A stretch of 64,000 bases of DNA, taken from positions 682,001 to 746,000 of the forward strand of contig NZ_RQFY01000004.1 in NCBI RefSeq assembly GCF_004769555.1. The letters run 5' to 3'. Below the pieces are notes generated by a model. It was not told where the DNA came from. It did not search any database and was given only the letters and a program-made list of their open reading frames with translations. The number at the start of each line of letters is the position of its first letter. Position 1 is the stretch's first letter. Shown one piece after another: positions 36,852 through 48,259 of this stretch. A program made the translations under genes and the position numbers. This stretch comes from Leptospira koniambonensis (GTDB taxonomy: Bacteria; Spirochaetota; Leptospiria; Leptospirales; Leptospiraceae).

Positions 36852-38930
36852 ATGTTTTTTTACAATCAAGGAAAAGGACTCGTTCTAAAACGAAATCACT
36901 TTCTTAGCTCCGTCCTTGCCGGAACTCTTCTGTTTTTTTTATTTTCCTGGGATGGATCCGCCCAACCTGTTCCTACACTTTTGGAAAGAAATTTTGGATC
37001 TCCTTTAAATACACAAAACGTAGAATACAATCCTATCATCAGCCCTGACGGAAGATATCTGATCTTCCAATCCAATCGTCCAGGCGGAGAAGGAGAGATG
37101 GATATCTGGCTCTCCGAAAACGCTAATTATAAAAAAAGAGATGGGGAAGCTGATTGGAAGAAGCCTGTCAACCTGAACCAAGACATATGGGAACAGAATA
37201 AAAAGGAACTTCCTTCCGGAGAAAAAAAATCCAAACTATTCAATACTGATAAGTACGAAGGTGGGATCTCCATTCGATTCGATGAGTCCGGAAACCCTGA
37301 GGAAATTTTTCTAACTTCTGTCCGAAATGTAAAAGCAGATAGAGAAGGTTTTGACGCATTAGATATTTATTATACTAAAAGAGATGAAAAAACAAGACGT
37401 TGGAGCGACTTGATTGGTATCTCTGAGATCAATTCTAATTGGACGGAAAAGATGCCTTCCATTTCTCCGGATGGAAAATTTCTGATCTTTTCTTCCGATC
37501 GTCCAGGTGGATATGGAGAATATGATCTTTGGGTAAGTTATAGAACTGTTCCCACTGGCGTTTGGTCCAGTCCTATCAATCTAGGATCGGAGATCAATTC
37601 CAAGGCCAGTGAAATTCTTCCTTATATTCATCCGGATGGAGAACAATTATACTTCTCTTCTAATAGAGAAAACGATCGCAAAAAGTTTTCCTTATACCGC
37701 AGCTTTTTAAATCTTCCAGGAAGCTCTGACACTGAAGATGCAGAAGATAAACTTACAGTTTCTAAAACAAATCTTCCTCATCCAGTTCCTGAAATAGGAA
37801 GTTTAGAAAAACTTCCTCATCCATTTAATTTAGATACTGCAGAAGGAATCGATTCAGAAGGAATTTCTTTCGATCACGAAGGACTTTGGGCTTATATTTC
37901 TTCCAACCGAAATGGAGGACAGGGCCAATATGATATTTATAGATTCCAAGTCCCTGAAAACCTAAGGAACTCCTACGATGTATCCTTTCAGGGATTGGTC
38001 TTAGACGGCTCAGAAGCCACAATGATCGGTTTGGATGCGACTATCAAAATTTCTGATAGTATAGGACCTTCTCGCACGATTACTTCCAAAAGAATAGGTG
38101 GAGATCTTTCTAAAGGAAACCCGACAAACTTTAAAACCGTTTTAAAAACTGGAAGATTATATAAGGTAGAAATTTCTTCTCCAGGATTTTATCCCACTGA
38201 GGACAAGCTAGACTTACGTGGTAACGTAGAAAGAAATAAGAAAGTTTATAAAACTTATGTGCTTCTTCCTATCAAAGATGAAGAGAAAGGCAAAATAGTT
38301 AACACAGGCGACGGTGATAAAGGAAAGGGACTTAATGTGGTAGTAGTTGATGCCGCTACTAAAGAGCCAATCGCTGGAGCGACCGCTACAGTTTTTACTC
38401 CTAAGAATAGACAGGGAGAAATCTTAAAATACAACAGTTTGTCAAAAAATTTCCATATCGAGTTGATCCCCGACACTGATTTTGAAATCTTTGCAAAGGC
38501 TGAGAAATATATTTCCGAAAGTGTTAATATCTTGAAGAAAGATATTAAACCTGGCTCTACAATTTCTATAGCCTTAAGGAAAGATTCAGAAGTTCCAGTT
38601 GTTTTAGGTACTAGACTCTATTTTGAATTCAATAAGACTGAAGTAACTGAAGCACATCGCAAACAACTTGATCTGATTGTAGACTATCTCAAGAAGAATC
38701 CGTCCGATAAAATAGAGATTGGGGGCCATACAGATAATATAGCTTCCAAAGAATATAATACTCGCTTAAGCGGGAACAGAGCGCGGAAAGTTTTTGACTA
38801 CATTCGTAGCAAAGGGATCCAAGCTTCTAGGTTAAAAACCAGAGCTTATTGGTATTCCAGACCTGACGAAGATAACTCTACCGAAGATGGAAGAGCTAAA
38901 AACAGGAGGGTCGACTTCCGCAAGCTATAA
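36852..38930 (+). CDS. PD40 beta-propeller + OmpA-like peptidoglycan-binding envelope protein
   Basis: A 692-residue exported protein with a signal peptide ending SWDGSA-QP. The N-terminal half carries PD40/TolB-like units: ISPDGRYLIFQSNRPGGEGE, ISPDGKFLIFSSDRPGGYGE, IHPDGEQLYFSSNR and FDHEGLWAYISSNRNGG. Two Ig/carboxypeptidase-regulatory-like stretches follow. The C-terminal ~110 residues are an OmpA domain with EIGGHTDNIASKEYNTRLSG. It likely links the outer membrane or lipoproteins to peptidoglycan. An inverted repeat follows its stop. The start codon has no strong Shine-Dalgarno. Confidence 0.9.
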   Translation: MFFYNQGKGLVLKRNHFLSSVLAGTLLFFLFSWDGSAQPVPTLLERNFGSPLNTQNVEYNPIISPDGRYLIFQSNRPGGEGEMDIWLSENANYKKRDGEADWKKPVNLNQDIWEQNKKELPSGEKKSKLFNTDKYEGGISIRFDESGNPEEIFLTSVRNVKADREGFDALDIYYTKRDEKTRRWSDLIGISEINSNWTEKMPSISPDGKFLIFSSDRPGGYGEYDLWVSYRTVPTGVWSSPINLGSEINSKASEILPYIHPDGEQLYFSSNRENDRKKFSLYRSFLNLPGSSDTEDAEDKLTVSKTNLPHPVPEIGSLEKLPHPFNLDTAEGIDSEGISFDHEGLWAYISSNRNGGQGQYDIYRFQVPENLRNSYDVSFQGLVLDGSEATMIGLDATIKISDSIGPSRTITSKRIGGDLSKGNPTNFKTVLKTGRLYKVEISSPGFYPTEDKLDLRGNVERNKKVYKTYVLLPIKDEEKGKIVNTGDGDKGKGLNVVVVDAATKEPIAGATATVFTPKNRQGEILKYNSLSKNFHIELIPDTDFEIFAKAEKYISESVNILKKDIKPGSTISIALRKDSEVPVVLGTRLYFEFNKTEVTEAHRKQLDLIVDYLKKNPSDKIEIGGHTDNIASKEYNTRLSGNRARKVFDYIRSKGIQASRLKTRAYWYSRPDEDNSTEDGRAKNRRVDFRKL

Positions 38931-38957
38931 GAGCTTGTCCCTACGGTCCAAGCTCTT
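38929..38957. other. Inverted repeat directly after the OmpA-like gene
   Basis: AAGAGCTTG (38929-38937) and CAAGCTCTT (38949-38957) are perfectly complementary around an 11-nt loop. It begins inside the TAA stop. There is no T-run, so it is not a classic terminator; it may slow RNA decay or end transcription with Rho. Its right arm lies inside degenerate palindromic-element copy C. Confidence 0.5.
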
Positions 38958-38973
38958 GAAGCCTGACAAGCGC
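38946..38973. repeat. Degenerate palindromic element, copy C
   Basis: GTCCAAGCTCTTGAAGCC matches copy B's GTCGCAAAGCTCCTGGAGCC with few gaps and changes. The right part is poorly conserved. It follows the stop of the OmpA-like gene by 15 nt. Confidence 0.35.
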
Positions 38974-38980
38974 AGTGGTT

Positions 38981-39000
38981 CCAAAAACTTTAGTTTTTGG
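38981..39000. other. Hairpin in the leader of the PilZ-like gene
   Basis: CCAAAAACTTTAGTTTTTGG is a perfect inverted repeat of nine base pairs on paper, or eight with a TTTA loop. It ends 10 nt before a strong Shine-Dalgarno (AAAGGAG) for the gene starting at 39021. It could affect transcript processing or translation, but no regulatory class is recognised. Confidence 0.45.
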
Positions 39001-39020
39001 ACGGCTATAAAGGAGAGCAG

Positions 39021-40175
39021 ATGGAAGTCGAGTACCGATCTTACCTACAATCACCAAGAATATGGGATACCATCAAGGATCCTCAAAAAGTAGGTTATAT
39101 TCTGAAAGAGTACGTACATAATAACGGACTCTTTCTGAAAGAAAGTCCCTTAAAACAAGAATTACAAATCTTACAAACTACTCCTGAAGGAAAAATTTTC
39201 CTTAGGGTCGACCCTGAATCTTTGAATGAAGAAGGCGAAATCACAGTTTACAAAACCTTAAGTAAACATATGGAAATCGGCTTTAAAGTAGAATCCGTGA
39301 ATCATGAGGACGGAGTAGTGATCTGTTCTCCTGAATACGTAAGGATCGCAAAAGACGGCCGTATTCTTCCAAGAATAGAAGGATTACAAGGCAAAGTAGT
39401 AGCGCATAGATTCCATATGCTTAAGAAAGAACAGGATTCCACGAAAGTTTTGGGAACTTCCGGCCAAATCCTACTTACAGACTTACATAAGAATATTTTA
39501 TCCGAATATCCGTATTCCAGACTGGTATTTCCTACCGGGAAAGAACTAAGCTTCGAACAAGACTTAGCAAAACGTACAGGCAAAACTATCTTTGTAAAAG
39601 ATGCGATCAATATGGATCCTCTTTCTCAAGAAGAGGCAGGCGGTTTCAATATTCTAGATCTAAAACAAGAATTAGAAGATGAGATGATCCTAGAAGATAG
39701 AACCAAAGTTTATCGTTCAGGGAAAATTCAATCTTTTGCGGTCTATCCAATCTATTACAAAGATCCTTCCGGATCAAAGCTCGTTGCTTTAGGTTATGCG
39801 GAGACTAAGGATAGGATCTTAGATCCAGCTATTCTAAAAAAATATGTAGAGTTAGAAGACGTGTTTAATGAAAGGATAGAAGACTCCAATACTCTGGATG
39901 TCGATATCCGTCAAAACGTGATCAACGCTTCCGAAGGTGGAATTCTTTTAGAAGTAACCGAATCCCAGCTAGTCGAATCTTTTCTGCATAAACCTTTCTT
40001 TACTGCGGATATAACTTTTAAGATGCAAGCTCCACTGAGATTCGCATTTAAAATCCGACATATTTCTCAGATCGGGGAAATTTACCTGGTCGGTGCAGAA
40101 ATAGTTGGCTCCAACGATGCCAAGACGAATATGACTCTATTAAAGAAGAATTTAAGCTTCATTAAGAGCGTCTAA
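39021..40175 (+). CDS. Leptospira-type protein with PilZ-like C-terminus (DUF1577-like)
   Basis: A 384-residue cytoplasmic protein. ATG 39021 is chosen because AAAGGAG lies 7 nt upstream; an earlier ATG at 38997 has no such site. The N-terminal part ([14 protein letters not shown]) resembles YcgR-N-like beta structure. The C-terminal segment [13 protein letters not shown] contains the NxSxxG motif of PilZ domains, but the upstream RxxxR c-di-GMP motif is not evident. I recall similarity to the leptospiral DUF1577 family, not verified. It is followed 5 nt later by hisS. Confidence 0.65.
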   Translation: MEVEYRSYLQSPRIWDTIKDPQKVGYILKEYVHNNGLFLKESPLKQELQILQTTPEGKIFLRVDPESLNEEGEITVYKTLSKHMEIGFKVESVNHEDGVVICSPEYVRIAKDGRILPRIEGLQGKVVAHRFHMLKKEQDSTKVLGTSGQILLTDLHKNILSEYPYSRLVFPTGKELSFEQDLAKRTGKTIFVKDAINMDPLSQEEAGGFNILDLKQELEDEMILEDRTKVYRSGKIQSFAVYPIYYKDPSGSKLVALGYAETKDRILDPAILKKYVELEDVFNERIEDSNTLDVDIRQNVINASEGGILLEVTESQLVESFLHKPFFTADITFKMQAPLRFAFKIRHISQIGEIYLVGAEIVGSNDAKTNMTLLKKNLSFIKSV

Positions 40176-40180
40176 GAGAC

Positions 40181-41495
<1,315 letters not shown>

Positions 41496-41503
<8 letters not shown>

Positions 41504-42068
41504 GAACACATTGGAAAAATTATCCGCTTTCGAAAGAATCGATTATGCGATCGCGATGTTTATTCGCGAAAAAATCCATTCACCACTTCTAAACAAAACT
41601 CTCTCTAGGATCAATCGTGGAGAGATAATGTTAGTTCTTATTCTTCCTTATCTCGCATATGCAGCATGGCAAGGAAGCCTTCCTTATCCCTGGTGGATTG
41701 TAATTCCTTATGCAGGGCTTGTCGCCTATGCAAATGATCGTTTTGTTTTAGTATTAAAGAAGCTAATCGCTCGTAAGAGGCCGCTAGTTACTGTGGCTGG
41801 AAAAGTAGATCAGAACCCGGATATGAAACATTCATTTCCTTCTGCCCATGCATCTAACTCGATGACAGCAGCATTGATCTTAGTGTTCTTGTTTGGTTTT
41901 CCGGAATGGTTTTTGGTGCTGAGTCTTTTGGCGGGAATCGGAAGATTATTATCTCTACACCATTTTCCCTCCGATGTGCTCGGAGGGTGGTTGATAGGAA
42001 CTTGTTTCGGGACCTTAGGCCTTTTTCTTGGCCGCTGGCTTCTTCCCTTGTTGTTTGGAACCACCTAA
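41496..42068 (+). CDS. PAP2-family membrane phosphatase
   Basis: Lipid phosphate phosphatase, possibly for undecaprenyl or phosphatidylglycerol phosphates, 190 residues. All three signature motifs are present: KKLIARKRP (KxxxxxxRP), PSAHASNSM (PSGH-like) and [13 protein letters not shown] (SRxxxxxHxxxD-like). Several hydrophobic helices surround them. A TTG at 41496 overlaps hisS by 8 nt; a second in-frame TTG at 41511 avoids overlap. Its last 54 nt overlap the convergent transhydrogenase gene. Confidence 0.88.
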
Positions 42069-43184
42069 GGCATCCAAAGTAAGTTTGTGACGGATCTCTC
42101 CTTCGTGAGTGATCGTCGTAGAAGCGATAACTTCGTCGTTCAGGTCAAAGTTAATCTTCTTCTCTTTAACCAATAGTTTCAGATAATTTAATACGTTCTT
42201 AGCGAACATTCTAGAAGCATCTGAAGGAAGGGAACCTGCCAGGTTTTGGTGACCAACTACGGAAACTCCGTTTTTCGTTAATACAACCTTACCATGTTGA
42301 GTGTACTCGCAGTTTCCTCCGTTTGGAGAAGCAAGGTCCACTACTACGGATCCAGCTTTCATTCTATCTACGATCTTTTTAGTGATGATGATAGGAGCTT
42401 TTCTTCCTGGGATCAAAGCTGTAGTGATGATCACGTCCGCTTTAGAAGCGAATTTTTCGATCGCTTCTTGCTGACGTTTTTTATATTCTTCAGTTTGTTC
42501 TACAGCGTAACCACCTGCAGCGGCAGAGTGAGTTGCACCTTCGACCTCAACGAATTTAGCACCAAGAGATTGAACTTGCTCTTTTACTTCAGGGCGAGTA
42601 TCGAATACGTCTACTACAGCGCCTAATCTTCTGGAGCTTGCAATTGCTTGTAAGCCTGCAACGCCAGCACCAATGATAAGAACAGAAGCAGGAGTAATTG
42701 TTCCTGCAGCAGTAGTTAACATCGGGAAAAATCTGGTCAAATGAGTGGAAGCAATAAGAACAGCTTTGTATCCAGCAACAGTTGCTTGGGATGAAAGAAC
42801 GTCCATTGACTGAGCGCGAGTGATACGAGCGATCGCATCTAAACTCAATACTGTAATATTTTGAGCAGCAAGCTTTTTGATAACCTGAGGATTAACTGCA
42901 GGTTGGAACATTCCTAAATAGAAAGCTCCTTTTTTGATCTTAGATAAACTTGCTCCATCCGCTAAGTGAATGCTCACTATTAGGTCGGATTTTTTCAGAA
43001 CGTCCGCGCGAGATTGAATCGTCGCTCCGGCTTTTTTATAATCTTCGTCGGAGAAAAAAGATCCTTCTCCAGCGCCTTTCTCGATGATAACAGAAGCACC
43101 GATTTTTTTAAAGGCATCAACTACGTCCGGCGTGACCGCAACTCTAGTCTCTTCTTTAGCTTCTTTTAAAACTCCGATATTCAT
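42015..43184 (-). CDS. NAD(P) transhydrogenase alpha (domain I, PntAA-like) subunit
   Basis: The NAD(H)-binding subunit of proton-pumping transhydrogenase, 389 residues, related to alanine dehydrogenase. MNIGVLKEAKEETRVAVTPD, TRAQSMDVLSSQATVAGYKA, VLIIGAGVAGLQAIASSRRLG and TTALIPGRKAPIII are typical. The mobile-loop region before EYKKRQQEAI is present. The Lys/Ala tail KKPAAKKKA is encoded in the overlap with the PAP2 gene. No PntAB or PntB gene is adjacent, so the partner subunits are elsewhere or the protein works alone. Confidence 0.9.
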   Translation of the reverse strand: MNIGVLKEAKEETRVAVTPDVVDAFKKIGASVIIEKGAGEGSFFSDEDYKKAGATIQSRADVLKKSDLIVSIHLADGASLSKIKKGAFYLGMFQPAVNPQVIKKLAAQNITVLSLDAIARITRAQSMDVLSSQATVAGYKAVLIASTHLTRFFPMLTTAAGTITPASVLIIGAGVAGLQAIASSRRLGAVVDVFDTRPEVKEQVQSLGAKFVEVEGATHSAAAGGYAVEQTEEYKKRQQEAIEKFASKADVIITTALIPGRKAPIIITKKIVDRMKAGSVVVDLASPNGGNCEYTQHGKVVLTKNGVSVVGHQNLAGSLPSDASRMFAKNVLNYLKLLVKEKKINFDLNDEVIASTTITHEGEIRHKLTLDALGGSKQQGKKPAAKKKA

Positions 43185-43262
43185 ACAGCCTACTCGAAAC
43201 TCAATTTTTCGGTTAAATTCCCTTATAGGGGAAAAGTAGGTCCAGATTTTCTCGGCGAACGA

Positions 43263-44201
43263 TTAATCCAAGTGATTTTTGAAATAATCGACCGTTTTCC
43301 TGATTCCTTCTAATAAAGGAACCTTAGGTTCATAACCCAGTTTTTGTCTAGCTAAAGTCAGATCTGGCTTTCTGCGGGCAGGATCGTCTTGAGGAAGAGT
43401 TTTATAAATGATCTTGGAAGAAGAGCCAGTCTCTTTTAAAACTAACTCTGCTAATTCTTTGACAGTAAACTCTCCATCATTCCCCAAGTTCACAGGTCCA
43501 TTGAAGTCCTGAGTGTTCATCATTCTGATGATACCATCTACAAGATCATCTACATAACAGAAGGATCTGGTTTGAGAACCATCTCCATAAACTGTGATGT
43601 CTTTTCCTGCAAGTGCTTGGACCACAAAATTACTTACAACTCTTCCGTCGTCAGGAAGCATACGAGGTCCATAAGTGTTGAAGATACGAATGACTCTTAT
43701 GTCCACTTTATGATTTCTGTGATAATCGAAACAAAGAGTTTCAGCTACCCTCTTTCCTTCGTCGTAACAACTTCTGATACCGATTGGATTTACATTTCCC
43801 CAATACGTTTCTTTTTGAGGATGTTCGATCGGATTTCCATAAACTTCGCTGGTAGAAGCTTGTAAGATCCTTGCTTTTACTCTTTTAGCAAGTCCCAACA
43901 TATTCGTGGTTCCGAGAACATTGGTCTTTATAGTTTTGATTGCGTTGGATTGATAATGGATTGGGCTCGCTGGACAAGCGAAGTTATAGATTTGATCTAC
44001 TTCGAGTCGGATCGGCTCAGTGATATCATGACGTATTAGTTCGAAGCGAGGATTGGAGAGAAGTTTTTCAACATTCTTCTTTCTTCCGGTGTGAAAGTTA
44101 TCTACGCAGATAACTTCGTTACCTTCTTGTATCAATCTTTCACATAAATGAGATCCGATAAATCCGGCTCCGCCGGTCACTAGCACTCTATTAGCCATCA
44201 A
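43263..44201 (-). CDS. UDP-glucuronate decarboxylase (UXS-type SDR)
   Basis: Makes UDP-xylose from UDP-glucuronate, or a closely related nucleotide-sugar step. The 312-residue extended SDR has [10 protein letters not shown] for [14 protein letters not shown] typical of [12 protein letters not shown] with the catalytic serine/threonine, and YDEGK as Yxxx[17 protein letters not shown] and [13 protein letters not shown] complete the UXS pattern. It probably feeds LPS or surface glycan synthesis. Its start overlaps the upstream M50 membrane protein by 11 nt. Confidence 0.9.
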   Translation of the reverse strand: MMANRVLVTGGAGFIGSHLCERLIQEGNEVICVDNFHTGRKKNVEKLLSNPRFELIRHDITEPIRLEVDQIYNFACPASPIHYQSNAIKTIKTNVLGTTNMLGLAKRVKARILQASTSEVYGNPIEHPQKETYWGNVNPIGIRSCYDEGKRVAETLCFDYHRNHKVDIRVIRIFNTYGPRMLPDDGRVVSNFVVQALAGKDITVYGDGSQTRSFCYVDDLVDGIIRMMNTQDFNGPVNLGNDGEFTVKELAELVLKETGSSSKIIYKTLPQDDPARRKPDLTLARQKLGYEPKVPLLEGIRKTVDYFKNHLD

Positions 44202-45063
44202 TTCTCTCTATATCCATAAATTCCGGTGGAAGAGGTTTACCATTCAGATCCAAACCTCTGCTTAAAAACCATTCCAATACTTCTGGAGTTACTTCTCCAG
44301 GAAATGGATTGTCTAAACCTAGTACCGGCCCTTCATCAAATCCAGGAGTCTCATCCGGAACCGGACGAGGAGCTACTGCTCTCTTCAATGAAAAGAATAT
44401 GATGGATACGCTAAAAAAGGACCAGAGCAGAGCAATCAAATATCCCAAGAACAAAACCGATTTCGGAACAGTTCCACCTGGAGAAGTCCCAGTTGCCCAG
44501 TATGCTAAGATACCTGCATCAGTGTTTTGAACATTTTCAGTAAAATCTAAAAGATCATAAAGGCTATATAAACTTACGCTAGTCCCTAAAAACACAGTGA
44601 TCAATCTATCCCAACCAAATGGAAGGAACGAAGAGACTAAAAGGAAAATCCCCCAAAGCAAACCTGTTCTTTGAGCAAGTCCTCCGGAAGAAGTGTACTT
44701 TAAAGTGAGTAATAAAACGGCGCCTCCCAAAAGTAACAAAGTGGGACGGACCAGATTTCCTTTGAATCCTCTGTTGATCAGAAATCCTCCGACCAAACAA
44801 GAACCCAAATAACCTGCAGAGACTACGAATATAAAAGGACTTTTACCAGATGTAGGAGATGCAACAGTTTGCCCTGCTTCGTCACCGTTCAATTCTATCA
44901 TTTGAACAGAACCACCGGAGATCAAAGTTGCGATCGCGTGCCCTGCTTCATGAATAAAAACCACGAAGTCTTTTAGATAAGAAACCCATCCATGATTCCA
45001 ATAGGAAAGAAGAGTCACTATGATCGCGAGTAAGAGTGCAAGCCTTAGGAAACGATTCTCCAT
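44191..45063 (-). CDS. M50-like membrane metalloprotease homologue
   Basis: A 290-residue polytopic membrane protein. [19 protein letters not shown] gives an HExxH motif in a hydrophobic context near residues 37-45, as in M50B-like proteins. Roughly seven hydrophobic segments are visible. A clear LDG/NPDG third-ligand motif is missing; [10 protein letters not shown] is a weak candidate. The soluble C-terminal tail is proline/acid rich. It overlaps the UXS gene by 11 nt. Protease activity is plausible but unproven. Confidence 0.75.
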   Translation of the reverse strand: MENRFLRLALLLAIIVTLLSYWNHGWVSYLKDFVVFIHEAGHAIATLISGGSVQMIELNGDEAGQTVASPTSGKSPFIFVVSAGYLGSCLVGGFLINRGFKGNLVRPTLLLLGGAVLLLTLKYTSSGGLAQRTGLLWGIFLLVSSFLPFGWDRLITVFLGTSVSLYSLYDLLDFTENVQNTDAGILAYWATGTSPGGTVPKSVLFLGYLIALLWSFFSVSIIFFSLKRAVAPRPVPDETPGFDEGPVLGLDNPFPGEVTPEVLEWFLSRGLDLNGKPLPPEFMDIERIDG

Positions 45064-45091
45064 TCTAGAATCAATATCGGCTTTTTACGAT

Positions 45092-46786
45092 TTAATCTGT
45101 TTTAAAATGGCTCAAAATTCCGCCAAATTTTTGGGAATGTTCCAAAGTATCTTTTACCGAATGTCTAATATTTTCTGAAGTAGCAGCTATGTCTTCTGCT
45201 GATTTGGAGATAGCACTCATAGAATCTGAAATTTCACCTGCGGAAAGTTTTTGCTGTTCAGAAGTTCCAGCCATCATCTTTCCTAAAACTAAAACCTGAT
45301 CAGAACTGCTGCGAATTTCTCCGAGTCGTTTAGATTGTTCTAATAAAAGGCTTTTTACTTTGGATGCAGAATTATGAACTTCTTCAATATAGTTCTGAAG
45401 ATTTTCAAATACATCTACAGATTGTCCTACTTTCAGAGCGCCTTCTTCCACTGAGTTAGATGTGCTTTTTACAAGATGAGTAATGTCTTTGATACTAGAC
45501 TTAGTTTGTTCTGCAAGTTTTGAGATCTCATCTGCAACAACTGAAAATCCTTTTCCTGCTGCTCCAGCTCTTGCAGATTCTATCGACGCGTTTAGAGCGA
45601 GCATATTTGTTCTTTCTGAAATACTTGTGATGATGCCTACTATCTTGTTGATCTCATTTGAATAAGAACGTATCTGCTCCATAGATTGGATTGCTTCATT
45701 AAAGATCTGCTTTGCTTGGTCAGCTTTGTTTGCTACATTCCCAGCTTGAGACTCCAAGTTTTGCATGGACTCAGAAGTTTTTCCCAAAGACATATCTATG
45801 GACCCAATACTATCATTTACATTGGATAAACTTCTGGTTTGCTCACTGATCGTTAATACGATCTCATCGATTGTTTTTGAAAGTTCATGAGAAGCAGCTG
45901 CAGTTTCTTGAACAGCATGTGCCTGTTTTTGGGAAACTCTTTCGAAAGAACCTACTGATTGAAATAATTCTTCATATAGTTTTAAGTTTCTCTGGTAGTT
46001 CTCTTTCATTTGTACCAAAAGTCCCCAAAGACTGATGGTCATACATCTAAAGTTAGAATAAATTTTGTCAGCGTCTTCTATCCCTTCTTTCCTTGGAAAT
46101 TCGGAAGCAAGATTTCCATTTACTACCTTGCCTACGATTTCTAAGGTCTCAGACATTTTCTTTTTCAGTTTATGGATAGTTCTCAAACAAAGTGTAAATC
46201 CAAGAACCACTGCAAGAAAGGTTATGGTGGAAGCGACAGGATCTGTTAAAAATAATTTCATCCCTAAGTAAGAAGAAGGAATGAATATACATGCGAATGT
46301 GAAGGTCACAAGACCAAGATATCCGAATTTCACTCGGATCGAATTTATAAATGAGAAGAAGGTCCTAAAGAGCCTTGTTTCTCCGTTCATTCTCGCAAAA
46401 AGTTTTTCTGCCTTTTCTATTTGTTGCCTGTTTGCCTTTTTACGAACAGACATATAACCGATGATCACTCCGTTTTCAAGAACAGGAGTAACAGTCGCAT
46501 CCACCCAATAATGGTCTCCATTCTTTGCGCGGTTTTTAACAATCGCATTCCAAGGGCGGCCGGATTGAACAGTGCCCCAAAGATCTTCATAAACTGCAGG
46601 AGGTATATCGGGATGGCGGACAATATTATGAGGTTGGCCCAGCATCTCCTCTTCTGAAAAACCACTTACATCCGCAAAGTCCTGGGAAACGTAAGTGATC
46701 TTTCCTTTAGAGTCAGTTCTGGAGATGATTACCGCCGATTCAGCGAATTGAATTTCTCGGCCAGTGATCGGTAGGTTCTTTCTCAT
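45092..46786 (-). CDS. PAS-containing methyl-accepting chemotaxis protein (Aer-like)
   Basis: A 564-residue receptor. An N-terminal PAS domain (about 15-115; [35 protein letters not shown]) resembles the redox/oxygen sensor Aer. Two membrane helices lie near residues 150-205. The signalling domain (~290-545) contains the conserved tip [20 protein letters not shown]. It would signal through CheW/CheA to the flagellar motors. It stands 28 nt upstream of the M50-like gene and may be independently transcribed. Confidence 0.93.
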   Translation of the reverse strand: MRKNLPITGREIQFAESAVIISRTDSKGKITYVSQDFADVSGFSEEEMLGQPHNIVRHPDIPPAVYEDLWGTVQSGRPWNAIVKNRAKNGDHYWVDATVTPVLENGVIIGYMSVRKKANRQQIEKAEKLFARMNGETRLFRTFFSFINSIRVKFGYLGLVTFTFACIFIPSSYLGMKLFLTDPVASTITFLAVVLGFTLCLRTIHKLKKKMSETLEIVGKVVNGNLASEFPRKEGIEDADKIYSNFRCMTISLWGLLVQMKENYQRNLKLYEELFQSVGSFERVSQKQAHAVQETAAASHELSKTIDEIVLTISEQTRSLSNVNDSIGSIDMSLGKTSESMQNLESQAGNVANKADQAKQIFNEAIQSMEQIRSYSNEINKIVGIITSISERTNMLALNASIESARAGAAGKGFSVVADEISKLAEQTKSSIKDITHLVKSTSNSVEEGALKVGQSVDVFENLQNYIEEVHNSASKVKSLLLEQSKRLGEIRSSSDQVLVLGKMMAGTSEQQKLSAGEISDSMSAISKSAEDIAATSENIRHSVKDTLEHSQKFGGILSHFKTD

Positions 46787-46956
46787 ATTTTCAGTAATTT
46801 TATGAAGTCAAGATTGGTATAGCGAATTTAGGAAACTCGCTTCTTGATTTTAGCAAACAAGAATTTGAATGAGAAATAATCTGTAAAATATACTCTTAAA
46901 CAATAATACTTTCGGTTTATTTTATAGAAGAATGTATTTTAAAACCGACCGCACTC

Positions 46957-48216
46957 CTACTTTATAAAAACGAGATATGCTTGGATACATCCAGCAATGC
47001 CACCAAGGAAAGCACCTAAACTGATTAAGGTGGCTTCATCTTCTTTAAAGACAGAATGTAAGAGATGTTCGAATTCTTCGGGAGGAAGTACGCTTAAATT
47101 ATCAAAGACCAATTTTTCGATCTCCAATCTTTCTTCGATATAGTCCTTCATTTTGTCTGCAGTCTCAGGAACGAGCTCCAAAATAGAATTCGCAATCTTC
47201 TCCTTTAGCTCTTCTAACTTTTTAGAACCTAATATTAAGGAAGCATAAGGAATTTTTTTCTTTAACTTTTCTTCCATTAATTCCTTGGATTTGGAAAGAA
47301 GTTCTGTGATGATCAGATCTCCTCCTTTCCCTTTAAAGATGACACCTATCAAACTTTCAGGGTTTAAAATTTTAGAAGCTACTACAGATGCAAATTCTCT
47401 GGAAACATCTATCTGTCTTTTTAGGAAAAGACCTTGGTACTTGAAAAATAGAAAGTTCTTAGGCTGCAAAGGGGAGAAGATCATAAGGATCGCTAGCCAA
47501 TTAGTGATATAACCTACAAAAATCCCCATCAGTGGCATGGTCCACCATTGGTTCAAATACGCGATGAACAAGACTTGGACACAACCGATCAGAAAACCAA
47601 AATAGATCCCAGAACGAACTATAAATCTAAACTCTGGTCCTCCACATCTTCTGAAAATTTCAGAAAGAATATTTGCATTTTCTCCCGAAAGGGATTCTTT
47701 GATTAAATCACCAATCCCTAATATACTTTCCAAATCTTTACCGAAAGAAGTGTAGATCTCTTGTATCTTTTTTGGAATATCTTCTCTGATCTCTTTTTCT
47801 AAAATTTGTTTCGCTTCTTCTGGGACCATCTTCCAGATAACAGGATTATCTGCGAAAAATATATCTTTGACTATTGAGGAAGATTTTTCTCCAATCCTAT
47901 CTCGGATCAGATCTGAAATTTGCACCGGATCTATCTTTTTATAAAGATCATAAGGCCTAATCAATCTCTCCATCATCACATCTGAAATGAGGCCAGCCAT
48001 TTTTTTAGAATGCCTTGGAATGATTCCCTGCCAGCCTAAAATTCTCCAACCTCTAAACTTAACAGGATAGAAGATCATTTGCACTGCTATATAGTTTGTG
48101 ATCCAACCTACAAAGGAGCAGGTCACCAAAATCGAAATGATCTCGATCGTAGAGCCGTGAATTGGATCGAAAGATTGCATCGGGCCGAGTTTCATAGGTC
48201 CGAAAATTCGATTCAA
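46957..48216 (-). CDS. DUF445 family membrane protein
   Basis: A 419-residue protein with membrane segments near the N-terminus (IEIISILVTCSFVGWITNYIA), in the middle (IYFGFLIGCVQVLFIAYL) and at the C-terminus. GWITNYIAVQMIFYPVKF and GYITNWLAILMIFSPLQP form the repeated N-x-A/L-x-x-MIF-x-P motif typical of DUF445 (YheB-like). The rest is amphipathic helix. Role unknown in any organism. It is divergent from the TonB-C-like gene. Confidence 0.85.
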   Translation of the reverse strand: MNRIFGPMKLGPMQSFDPIHGSTIEIISILVTCSFVGWITNYIAVQMIFYPVKFRGWRILGWQGIIPRHSKKMAGLISDVMMERLIRPYDLYKKIDPVQISDLIRDRIGEKSSSIVKDIFFADNPVIWKMVPEEAKQILEKEIREDIPKKIQEIYTSFGKDLESILGIGDLIKESLSGENANILSEIFRRCGGPEFRFIVRSGIYFGFLIGCVQVLFIAYLNQWWTMPLMGIFVGYITNWLAILMIFSPLQPKNFLFFKYQGLFLKRQIDVSREFASVVASKILNPESLIGVIFKGKGGDLIITELLSKSKELMEEKLKKKIPYASLILGSKKLEELKEKIANSILELVPETADKMKDYIEERLEIEKLVFDNLSVLPPEEFEHLLHSVFKEDEATLISLGAFLGGIAGCIQAYLVFIK

Positions 48217-48259
48217 GAAAAATTCAACACTTAATATACTTGTAAAATCGTATCAGCAA

